Shown here in pieces: positions 12,401 to 24,400 of a DNA stretch of 64,000 nucleotides (its first letter is position 1; every line of letters begins with the position of its first letter). Origin of the DNA: Chrysogorgia sp. JL179-B06 (taxonomy: Eukaryota > Cnidaria > Anthozoa > Scleralcyonacea > Chrysogorgiidae). A model generated the notes under the pieces. That model was given only the letters and a program-made list of their open reading frames with translations, ran no database searches and was not told where the DNA came from. Position numbers and translations under genes: made by a program. The stretch spans positions 3,143,501 to 3,207,500 of the forward strand of contig JAYKKM010000049.1 of NCBI GenBank assembly GCA_035772405.1, written 5' to 3'.

Positions 12401-15400
12401 TGTATAATCTGTAACTGGAGGCCTGCGCCTTTGGATAAGGCTGAGATAAATCTTAGTCAATCACTAAGTAGTCAGTGCCAGTGGTTTTCCATACTCGAAA
12501 ACTCATTTCATGATACCATGCCAGAGCAATGGATGGAGCATAATGTGGAAATCCCTACCCATAAATCAACCACAACAGTCTGCAAAGTCTTTGATTAAAC
12601 TAACAAATTGAATTGATGGATAAAAGCTACAGTATTACTATCTAGAAGCCTCTTCAAAGGAGAGATGGTTGCGTACTGAGAACGAGATTGGTGATAATTT
12701 GGATATCCTCATCCATAGTGGTCTTGGAATGAGCATTGATGTTTTTGTAAAACAGATTTACATGCCTGTTTAATGTATGTCAATAAAGGGGTAAGTAAAG
12801 GTAGAGAATGGTTAACATGGTAGTGATTAGGGGGGTTGCAGGCGATTTTGAAAAGGATCACAATCGTAAAACGTGCATCGAAATGGCCAGCAAGCTTGAA
12901 AAATTGAGTGCCATCAAATATCTTATGGTAAATATCTAATAGCATTAAATACACAAAAAATACTATAAAAAGCATGGATGTTTTCGCCATTTTTTTACAA
13001 AATCAGGTAGCCAGATTTTGTTCTTGGGCCATTTTCGTTCCCAGAGCCCTAAAACGTGTGGCCACATGGTAGATTTTAACCAATTGTTACTGGAACTAGG
13101 CTGCTGCCACTGCCAGATTAATGCTGCCAGAATAATAGTGCAAGATTTCCTAGTGGCTGCTTTATAAATGTAAATTAAAGTCATGACATTTTCATCAAGG
13201 TAACAAAGTCAAAGTAAAATGTTCAAGTCTTGGAGGAAAGTTTACATTCTGGGCTATTAAACTGAAGAACTTAAAGGTGCCACCTTTGTAGTTTTCATTT
13301 GGTGCAAAATTTGCAGTAATACTTCATCATCGATTTTGCTGCATCCCACATGCAGAGTAAAAGCTAAAATATTTATATTCTATTTAATTATAAAAAAATA
13401 TTGGTTTCTTTGTTTAGAAATGTTTAACAGCTTAATATCTATTCACTATGCAAGTGCTAACTAGTGATGTACTACCTCATTCTTAATGCTAGTGGGCCTA
13501 CCCATTACCTAAACTCCTGGCACTACCAGCTTCCAGCTCTTTTTAGAGCACGCCATCACTTTCACAAGCTCTTTTTGTCAAGCTCCTTTTGTTTCTTCCA
13601 CCAATAGAAGGGTGACATGGAGATAGACATATTACAGACTGCCAAACCTTCAGTGCTGTAACAGTTACTTTTATTTTGTAACTAGTTACAAGTTACAGGT
13701 ACATTCTCTCGTCTACACCAAACCGTTGCCGGTGGCAAGTATAGCAGGACGACTGGCCGCTAAGAGCTCATCCGCCGTTTGACAAGTCTTGTTTTTGGTC
13801 TTGCTGGGTGTCCAAACACCCTCCTCACTGGCTAATTAGCCAGTGGGGGAGCCGATTTAGTCGCCGACCAGGTAGTACCGGATTACCTGCAGTAGCAGGA
13901 ATGAACCCATTTAAATCTTAGCACAGGTAGTTTGAGGCAACAGACAGAATGAGGAGGTAGTAGACGGTTGCGAAGGGGAGAGGTAGTGAGAATAGTCAGA
14001 AGGAAAGTCCAACGGCGATGGATAAGTGGCGACGGTATCAGGCGTTGGTTTCGCTGGCAGATGCTAGTCACGAGTCTGCACGTTTGGCGATCTTAGGCAT
14101 TGGTCGTTTCGCTGACAAGCGCTCGAAGGCGATCCGGCAGCACCTTTGACGACAAAGTAGCCGCTTTGTGGGATGACACTGCTTTCCCCAATAAGGGGAG
14201 AGGTTTACAAAAGGTAACCTAAAGAAAGTGAGCACATATACAACCGGGAGGCTTACCGCGGTCATCGGTCAACCAGTCTGCGGTCGTAAAACAAAAAGAT
14301 TAATGAGAAAATTGCGTATGAAATTTGGAGCATGGAACGTAAGAACACTGAATGATAGCGTTAATAGGGCTGGAGTTAAAGAAATACAATATCGACGTTG
14401 CGGGGCTGAGCGAAACACGGTTTGCTGAAAGTGGGATGCTGAGAGAATCCATATCTGGATATACGTATTACTGGTCGGGTTTAGCAGAAAGTGAAAAACG
14501 GCTTCATGGAGTACAATATAGGCATAGTGTGAAGAGCGAGATTGCAGACAGAATGAACAGCTCACCGATAGCCATCAACGAAAGATTGATGACGGGGAGA
14601 ATACCACTGTCTCAGGATAAACACATACCTGTAACTACAGGTATCATTCAGTGCTTATGCACCAACAATGACTCACGAGGACTGGGTGAACGAAACTTTC
14701 TATGCAGATCTGGACAGAACGCTAAAGGAAGTACCTGCTACAGACAAGCTAGTATTGATTGGTGACTTTAACGCCCGGGTAGGGAAGGACTACCTGGTAT
14801 GGCCGGATCAGTTAGGCACATTTGGAATTGGGAGGAGTAACGCAAATGGTCTGCTCTTACTCTCGAAGTGTGCCGAACACGAGCTCATGATAACCGACTC
14901 ATGGTTTCAGCATTCTATGAAGCACAAAGCTACATGTAGGATGCACCCACGTTCCAAGCATTATACAGTAGGCATCTCATAGACTACATCATCACACGGA
15001 AGAAAGCAGCCGTTCCGCACGTTGTAACCAATACATTATTGGCATTATTTTAGCATTGTACCCAATAAGTTATTGGATTGTAACCAACCCCAAAACAACA
15101 AAGGTCCTTAACCCCCCGGATAGCGAGTTTTCTAACCTTAACCCCCCGGCATTTTCTCCGTCCTTAAGCTCCACCACATTCACTCCCCTACTTGGGGTCC
15201 TAAATTAGTAGACTAGTGAGAGAGAGACTATGAATGTGGGACTAGTAATAAACTGAACATTTGCTCCGAAAGGACTTTTGAAACTGCATTTTAAGGCTGA
15301 GAAATACAAACCAGGTTGCTCTAAAATCTCTTTAAATATAATGTCGAAGGTATATATTGTGTGTACTTGTTGATTGTTATCAAATTGAAATGGTTTTTTT

Positions 15401-18400
15401 AAAGAACGAAGAAATTGTATATATGATGAACTTTCCGTAGTCTGACCCTTAATATATATGCAAATAGTAAAGTGGACGGCTATTCTATAATTATACCCTC
15501 CTTTCAGCTGGTGAACAAAGTAAACAGTTGGCATGTTCGTGATTTAAATTGGAACATATATTAGCAAAATACTGCGACAGAATAGCAAAACCAACTGCGA
15601 ATACATCTTGCTGTGTTTATACTGTATCATCAAGTAAGGAAAATGATAACTGCACACACATATATATTGACCAGAATGCATTGCAGAAACATCGAACCGA
15701 GATACAACCCTGGGGCCTGGGTACAAATTTGAGCAACGTCGTGCTTTTATATATAAAACGAACAAAAGTCTAAACTGATAAAACTATGTAACTAGTTATC
15801 GTTACTTTTTATTTCAAAATTTTGTAACTAGTTACCGTTACAGTTACTAAAAAAAGTAGCGATTACTTGTAACTAGTTACTTGTATCGAAGTTACTCACA
15901 GCACTGCAAACCTTACCATTTATCATTAGTTTGAAAAGCATCACCATCAAACATTATGCTAAATCTCTCCCAGGGAAATTTCTGTGGATCTGGTTTTTCA
16001 ATGCGGTTGACCATTTTCACAATAGTTTCTCTTGCGACAGCTTCACGTCTGTTCTCATTTCGACTCAAGGAAACATCAAGTGGACAGTGGACATAAATTT
16101 CAGCAAAACCAAAGGAAGCTAATCAGATAGAAAGATAGCATGTTTTGAACTGAATGTTCCCATTAACTCACAGTGTGATTGTCATACAAAATTTCTTGCC
16201 TCAAGCTAATAGCAGCTGAATATACCTAAGTATGCTTACCCCTTTATGTACCAGACACCAGTGGTGATCAACACCTAACTTAAGGGTTTGGAATTTACTG
16301 TAAAATGCTGGACAAGTGTGTTAAATATCTTAATATTAAAAAAGTCTTATTTTTACACGCTTTATGATTTCTTTCGAAATTCTGGCCCCAGAGGTTCTAC
16401 GCCGCCGCCAAAGGAAAACCGCGAGAGAAGCTCTGGTCGCACGGGCCATTTCTTTGATCACTCTGACATCATTTTCTGATTGGCTAATCAACAGAATCGG
16501 GGTGGATGAAATAACGAATTACCCATGTGGAGATCGAAGCGTGAAAATAATATTGTCTCAAGATTCTTGTCAAAGACTCAAAGCAGGATAAAATTAGAAT
16601 ATCGACAAAGCACTTTAGGATGACATTTTATCAGTCGTTCTTCCGAGACGTTTTCCTGAAATTAAATCCCTTACCGCGTCGCAGAAGGAGGCCCTTTCTT
16701 TTGGCATACATAAATCGACGGGACATATTCACAATTCTACCAACTGGCTATGGAAAATCATTGATTTTTCAGATTGTGCCAGACATTTGTAGAGAACTGT
16801 CGATTCGAGGATAATCGAAGAGCAAGGAATTTGCGATGGAAACTATTTCTTTGTGTTTGGCGTAGAACCTCTGGGACCAGGGTAGTCTTTTCCATAATCG
16901 CAGAATCAGAGAGATTTGTTGTCGATTGTTAATTGTTTGCTTGTGAAATTCACCACTCCCTAATTAGATCCGATCAACTTTCGAAATGTTTTTGATTGGT
17001 TAAATTTTAATTAGATTAATGCAACACGAAAGTGAGGCTTGCCCGTTCGGTTTTCAGGGGGGCAGCGTTTGGCGGCGTAGAACCTCTAGGACCAGGGTAG
17101 TAGGATGGAGTTTGAGTGTGGACTTTTGAGTCTTTGAAGAGATTATACTTTGCAGATCTATCAGCACAACTGACCTGTTGAAAATTTTGAATATTTCTAC
17201 CACTGCCAAACTTCTACAATGGTATAATAATACATTACCAATGGCTCAAAAAGCATATAGGGTGTTGAGGTAATGAAAATGAAAGAAATGATCACCAAAG
17301 AAAACGGACTGTTTTTAAAATAACTTTTGCAACTACCAGTATAGTAGTATAAGCAAGGCGTGAAATAACTCTTGAAAATCTACCAGTCAACTTGACAGGT
17401 GTAAAAAAAATTTACCGGTCACGGAGGATTTTGTACCGGTCATATTTGTTATTGTTCCCTTTATTGCCTATCAAGTATCAACGCTTCAATGCGACTCACA
17501 CTAGTATAGCCTGCAGTTCAAGTTAATTTATATTTACTCATTGAATAACATCAAAATATGAACATGTCCATTTTCAAGAAAGTATGTTATTTGCCTATTA
17601 CGGTGCATGCATGAGTATCAGTCTATCAGACTATGACATGTGGTAACATCTTATAGGCTTATAGCTAAAAAGTAACAATTAAATCTTAACTGTTTTGCAT
17701 CACTATCAGTAAAATATCCATTAAAAACTGAAGTTTAAAAGTTGATCTTTTAGTTCGGACTTCGGAGTTCGGACAATAATAATATGCAAGTCACTTGAAT
17801 ACTAAAAATATGTTTACAAAAACTTTATGTACATTACAACTAAAAAGTTAACTCGTTTAAACGTTAAATGCCTTCCTAAATAAGAAAGGCTTAAGAATCG
17901 GCGTGAGGGATTTCGGAGTCAGACTCCGAAAGCGGTTCGTTTTCGCTGTTGGTGCATGTAGCTCTCTTTGCTCGTTGCTTGTAAGTGCGCGAGGCTTTTT
18001 GATTTGGCCGACGCAGTTTATCATCACACCAAGATTGAACAGCTGGCAAAGCGTTGAAATCTTCAACAGGTGGTCCTTCCTCTCCTATGCGCAGCAGGTT
18101 CTCCAGGCGCTCCTGTCCGAGCGAAGTGCGCGAGGTGTCTTTGACACGTTTCATACGCGAGAACAGCCTTTCCAATTTGGAAGTCGAAACTCCCAGGTTG
18201 AACATCTTGGCAAGATCTGGCAAGATCTTGCAAGATCTTGCATGATCTTGCCAAGATCCTGCCAAGATCCAGATCATGCCAAGATCTTAACAAGATCTTC
18301 CCAAGATGCATAAATCTTGAAATAATAGTCAACCATCTTGGTGAGAATCTTACAAGATCTTGTCTAGATCTTGCCAAGATTCTGAAAACTATTTTTACAC

Positions 18401-21400
18401 AAAAAAATTATTGGCATTGACAAAGTATTGGGAAATAGTCCATTTTTATAATAAATCGTGAACAGATACATCAGTTTATAATTTGCTAACACAGGTTTTT
18501 GTATGATCTTACCAAGATCTTGCCAAGATCTTGCCACAAGATTTTATCACAATCTTGTCATGACTTTCCCAAGATCTTGCCATGATTTTAACAAGATCTT
18601 GCCATGATTCTGCAAGATCTTGGCAAGATCTTATCAAGATCTTACCATGACTTTACCAAGATCTTGCAATGATTTTTACAAGATCTTGCCATGATCTGCA
18701 AGATCTTGGCAAGATCTTATCAAGATCTTGCCATGACTTTGTCAAGATCTTGCCATGATTCTGCAACATCTTTCCCAGATCTTATCAAGATCTTGCCATG
18801 AATTTGCCAAGATCTTGCCATGACATTGCAAAAATCTTGCCATGGCGTTGCCAAGATCTTGCCATTATTTTTAACAAGATCTTGCCATGATCTGCAAGAT
18901 ATTGCCAAGATCTTATCAAGATCTTGCCATGATCCTTTGCCAAGATCTTGCAATGATTTTAACAAGATCTTGCCAAGATTCTGTATGATCTGTAAAAGAT
19001 CTTGCCAGGATATTATAATTATTAAATTATATTGGGAATATTAAAGTATTGGGAATAGTCCGTTGTCTTAATAAACTTAAGTTTTTAGATAATTAATGAA
19101 TTTTAGGGAAATTGGTGACAGAATACATTTTAAATAATTTAATGAACTATCTCATTATTGTCTTACTTTAATTATTAAAAATTAACTTAATTAACCTTAA
19201 TTATTAAAAATTAACAGATTACATTAATACATTGTAGATTTTGCTGTGTGCAATTTATGTCATTTTTGACATGGAACTGCAAAAAGTGCAGTGTTAGTAA
19301 TCTCGAACTAACCAGTGCCTTTATTATTGGGTCACTCGGTAAAGTAATTGCGTTTTTGCAGATTGTTGTCACAACTGGACAAAAGCATTTAACCAATGCA
19401 ACATGTAATGTAGCAATAGAAATAAATTCCTGAATTTCACCATAAAAATACTCGACAGTACCAGATTCACACTAAAAAACTGGATGAAGAAGCTGGATGA
19501 CTTCCCCTGCTCTTTTGTAGGCCTTAGAATGATAGACTTCTCCATGCTTACACATACGATCTGCATATGCACTTGCACCAAACAAAATTGACATTTAATT
19601 ACAGTAGCTAGAATATATGACCTATCAAACTCGTCCAATATTTAGAATTATAATTAATGACTCATCAATTTGACTGCATAACAAATCTGCTGTGGAACTC
19701 CTCTTGTTCCTTTGAAACCCTTACTTGCATGGCCAATCATTGCTTTAAATGAAAAGGTAGAATGTGTCCACAATGGGCCAAAAGATTTGACTTGCTTGAC
19801 CAGGTGGGATACCCGGGATCCCAGGTGGGAGACCCAGGATCCCAGGCAGCAAACCCATGATCCCAGGCAGGATACCGGGACCCAGGCAAAATACAGAAAA
19901 ACAATATCAGCAAGATCCTGGGTGTGATACCTGAAATCCCAACTAATTCAGGATGGAATTCTGGGTACAATAAATGACAGGAAGCTCAGTCAAACTATAA
20001 CTATTAGTGAACTTGTATTATATTATATTAAAGTTAATGGTTTGAACCTAGGCGTATCATTAGATGTGTGAAGTTGATCTTCCAAGGTTGTTGACTATTG
20101 TTGGTGACTGACATTTCGACGGCTTCAGCAGTGGTCATCGTCAAAGCGTCAGTCACCAACAATAGTCTTTCTCAAACTACAACAACCTGGACGATCAACT
20201 TCACACATCTAATTATTATATTGTATTATATATTATATTACATTACATTACATTACATTATAATTATTATATTATATTATTATTATTATAACTCATACCT
20301 GGCCCAGACTCCACCTTCTTTTTGGATTTACTATTATATAATCTATGACAAGTTGTGACAAAATCTGTTTTAAATACACTGTAAACTATTAAAAATAACT
20401 TACATGAAGAGTAGCTGTTGTCTTTGTTGCTTTTTGGTACCAATTTCAAATAATTTTGATGAATTGATGCGAGTTTCGAAACACGGTCCTGCGGCAATAT
20501 TTAATTAAGAATATCACTTTCAATAGTCCATGATACCGCGTATGCGAAAATCGTGCATCCACGTTTTGTACCTCCCTCTCTTTCGTGAAATTGCTCGCTC
20601 GAACGAAAGGCGAAAGCTGATATGGGCCTAAGGAACAGATTATGGCGCAACCAATCAGAACAGAGTTCTCAGTCAGGTGTGGTATTTAGTGTTCTGTGAT
20701 TGGTCAACACTTGATACTACTTGTGGTCATGCTTTTCAAGCATCGCGCTATATTCAAAACTGAAAACTGCGATCTGCACGTTTTACCGAACGAAAGAAGA
20801 TTATTTGTGATAATGGAAACTTCTAACAAAGGGAGAACTATTAGAAAACTGAAAGGTAATGTTCAAAAGAAAGTGATTTTAAAATCCGTCAAGGCAATAG
20901 TGTTTTGCTAGTCCTTTGAAATGATTACTGAGTATAATATAGCATATTGCTAGTCCTTTGAAATGATTACTGAGTATAACATGGTATACAAAACGCCAAT
21001 TCCACTATCAGAAGAATGTTCTTGAACCTCTCTTCTGCCATAGACATGTTAAAGATTTTGCGCCATGTCCGTAGATAGTGAGTGGATGGGGCGGAGAGAT
21101 AATCATTGGCGTATTCGACTAGATCATGCCATTCATCGATTAGTTGGCTCGGGGAACAATCAAGACCGGCCTTCGTGAGAGGTTGCTCAAACTTCTTGAA
21201 GACCCTCGTTATGTAGACATCTGCAAATTCTATGTCGAGCTGGGAGACACCGTCTTCGGATAACTTGTTTCTTTCCCATCCTTCACAGTTAAGAATTTGG
21301 GCCATTGATGTGATATAATCACTATCGTTATCTTCAAGACGACTGCGCAGATTCGTTTCTACAATCGCGAAAATTTGTTCCTTCTTTCTTTCGATACTTT

Positions 21401-24400
21401 CTAACGCGCCATCTACATTCTTTACTTCGATGTTTTGGTACATTTTCTCGCCGCCATCACTTTCTTGTAGTGACTCAAGGAACGCCTTCACAGACGGGAA
21501 CTCTTGAACAGGTTTCTCTTTCAAACGTTCAAGTTTCTTTAATGTTTTAGTCAAAGCATTAACTGCGATCACAGGGTCGGCAAATTCTTTTTGAAAACAT
21601 AGTGATAAGATTTCAACAGGGCTGAGCACATCTAAAAAAAAACATAAATTTAAAAGGGCAGTGGCGGAGCTCCATGAGGTGATATACCCTTTAACTTTTG
21701 CTCGTTCCGCTGCTTGATATGATGGCTCTGCGACGACATTCTGGAGGTGCGTAATGTAGACACCAAATTTTTCCAGGTACTTTATGAGCGCGGACATTTT
21801 GTGGGAAAGCCAACGAGTTCCAGTCGCCCGAACCGGCTTAGGTCCTTCTTTACGAATTCCCTCAGCTTCATTCAACATTTCGTCAATTTCTTTCAATTCA
21901 CGGAGTTTTTTCGGTGATTTGTTGTATAACGCGTGGATTTTTTGAAGGAGATTATCGATGTTATCGAAACTTGAACCTTTCAAAGCTCCCTTCAGGGCAA
22001 GTTCTAATCGATGCGCCAAACACCAATTGAAGATCAACCAGGGCATATCTTCACACATTTTGGCTTTCACACCACCTTTGTCTCCTCTATTTACACTTGC
22101 ACCATCAGCGCCCATTCCAACAATTTTTTGTCTGAATTCTTTTATTCCTAAAATATTTACATAAGGCATTATATAATAGTCTATACGACTACGACTTAAA
22201 TCTACGATACGTTGTAATGTTGCATGATTGTTATCTTATTCTTGTAATAATTACCCTCGAAATCGAAACCATTAAATTCGTCTGAATTAAATGCGAGGGC
22301 CATAAGGAAATAATTAAAGTGTGACGTAAGTACGTAAGCTAGTGAGATATCGCGCTAGTTAACAACTAGATCAATAAACTGGGAGTGAAATTAGAAATAT
22401 TGAATACCGAATGAAAAGTACTTAACTTTACTGACGTTTCGGGCCTCGACCCTTCGTCAGAGTAAGAGATTACAATGAATTTTAGGTCTTTCCGGAATTC
22501 CTTAAAAAACCGTCAGCTCAGCTATATATCGGTTTATCGGGCGACATAAGTTGGCCTGAGCCACCTGACTCGTAAAAGTGACCATGAACCTTATATTTCA
22601 TATGAAATTAGAAGAAAAATGAAAATATCAAACACCAACCTAATGTCTTCAAGCCATTTATGATACTTTCTTTCACCCCATCGGCATCGGCATGCTTCAC
22701 ATTATCAAGACTTAGGAACGATGTTTTCACTTCCACTTTGTCACCATCTGGTCTTGGATTAAAATGGAGAACAAATATGACCTCTTGCTCAACCGTGCTG
22801 TTGTCGGTGGAACCATCCCATAGAACACTGAAGAACTTAGCATTAGCCAGATCATGGCTTAGATTTTTGCATAGCTCGTCACCAATGTAGTCGATGAATT
22901 GTCCACACGCTTTGTTATGTTTGTATGCATTACCATACTCTATACCATGTAGTTTTTCCAGGGACAATATTTTCTCGTACTTTGCTAGTGGGAGTTCTTC
23001 CTTAGCTACGAAGTAAGCAACTTGAAACTTACGAATCAAATCATTCTGCACGCTTTCATTCATGGATGCCATTGATGTGGTTATTCTAGCTTGGCCACTT
23101 TTTCTTTCTTCTTCCGCCAGATGTAAAGCAGTAGCACCACTATTCCTTCGGTGTACTCTCATCGCTTCCTTGTGGGGTTCTGATTCGGCATGGTCAATGG
23201 CTGCAGATGGTCGATAGTTTGTGCAACCAATAATCCATTTACGATTAAAATATTTCATCCCTTGGATGCGTTGCTCATTTTCAGTGCAAACAGTACATCG
23301 AAGATTTTGTGCGATTCTTTCGTCGGTAATATCAACATCATACGAAAGCCACAAACTTCCTTCATACGATGCTAGAACTTTCGTCTTCCAACTAGTCTCT
23401 ACTGTTTCAACGGCTACTGTGCGTTCTTTACTAGAAGTGGAACTAACGCTTTTTTTGACATCTTTGTGAGCTGCAAGCTGACTTCTTTCGCCGCATGTTT
23501 TCGTCTTCGTTCCACTAGCAATGGAGACGGGGATCGCTCGTTTTTCAGCACTTTCATTGCTTTTCGGTTGTTTCGCGAAAAAAGAACTCAGTTGTGCCTG
23601 TTTTCTAATCACGATTTTCGCTTTTTTCGGTGATGGTTCACTCAACTGACTCGTACTTCTCGGTTCATCTGAACACTTCTGGCACTTTCCGACCCGATAA
23701 TTTTCCTCGCTATAGCCAAGATCGCTTTCATTGGCAGGCACAGAACACACATTGCAAACGATAACTGCACAAACTAAACATGAATATTTAGTATTCGGAC
23801 GACTACAGACAGAACAAATGCTCTCCATAGCGAGTAGCGACAGAAAGTGAGTAAACTGTGGGCCAGCTGCGACTCTGTGCCACAACGTACTTCCGCGGCA
23901 AGTCGGCAACATGCAGTAAATATCCGCTAGTGGCGTCTGGAGGTGCAAGGCAGTGTTTTGATGTGCGCAACGGCATTTGGAGGTGTTTTATTGCCCAAAT
24001 TAAACGTCTATAAATGAAACTATCACAAACAAAAATTTACCGGTCATGGTTGACCGCTAAGAGACAAAATTTGCCGGTCAAACATGGTAATTTTACCGGT
24101 CAATGACCGGTGACCGGCACTTATTTCACGCCTTGAGTATAAGAAATGTTTGGAAACTTACCCTTTCTTGCTAACTGGTAATATTCATATCTCATACTAC
24201 GATAATACATATTGTCATCAATGACAATCACATGGAAGGTATCATTAGCTCTAAAAATACAAAAATACAACTATATAATATTCCTATATAATAATCCAAC
24301 TTGAAAGGTTACCTTGGGTTAAATTATTAGATTTGAATTTAAGTGCATTACATTACTCAGTCACCTGGTTCAGTTAAAACTAATTAAAACACTTAAAACA

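Larger units (their letters stand above)
17354..24135 (-). mobile_element. full-length hAT DNA transposon in PSTK intron 2
   Basis: Terminal inverted repeats CAAGGCGTGAAATAA (17354) and TTATTTCACGCCTTG (ends 24135), with ACCGGTCA repeats just inside both ends. Flanked by a perfect 8-bp direct repeat AGTATAAG (17346-17353 and 24136-24143), the diagnostic hAT target duplication. The only large gene inside is the transposase on the minus strand, the same direction as PSTK. Intact TIRs, TSD and coding frame point to recent insertion. The element also contains a palindromic satellite (18200-19010) and a foldback repeat (20060-20210). Confidence 0.92.

Noticed and set aside
17903..18420. Overlapping frames through the CAAGATCTTG repeats (both strands)
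   Set aside because: Low-complexity translation of a satellite; only the minus-strand part with STSKLERLFSRM is real coding.
18200..19012. CRISPR-like array
   Set aside because: Repeats are 10-bp palindromes with near-identical spacers, in a eukaryotic transposon intron.
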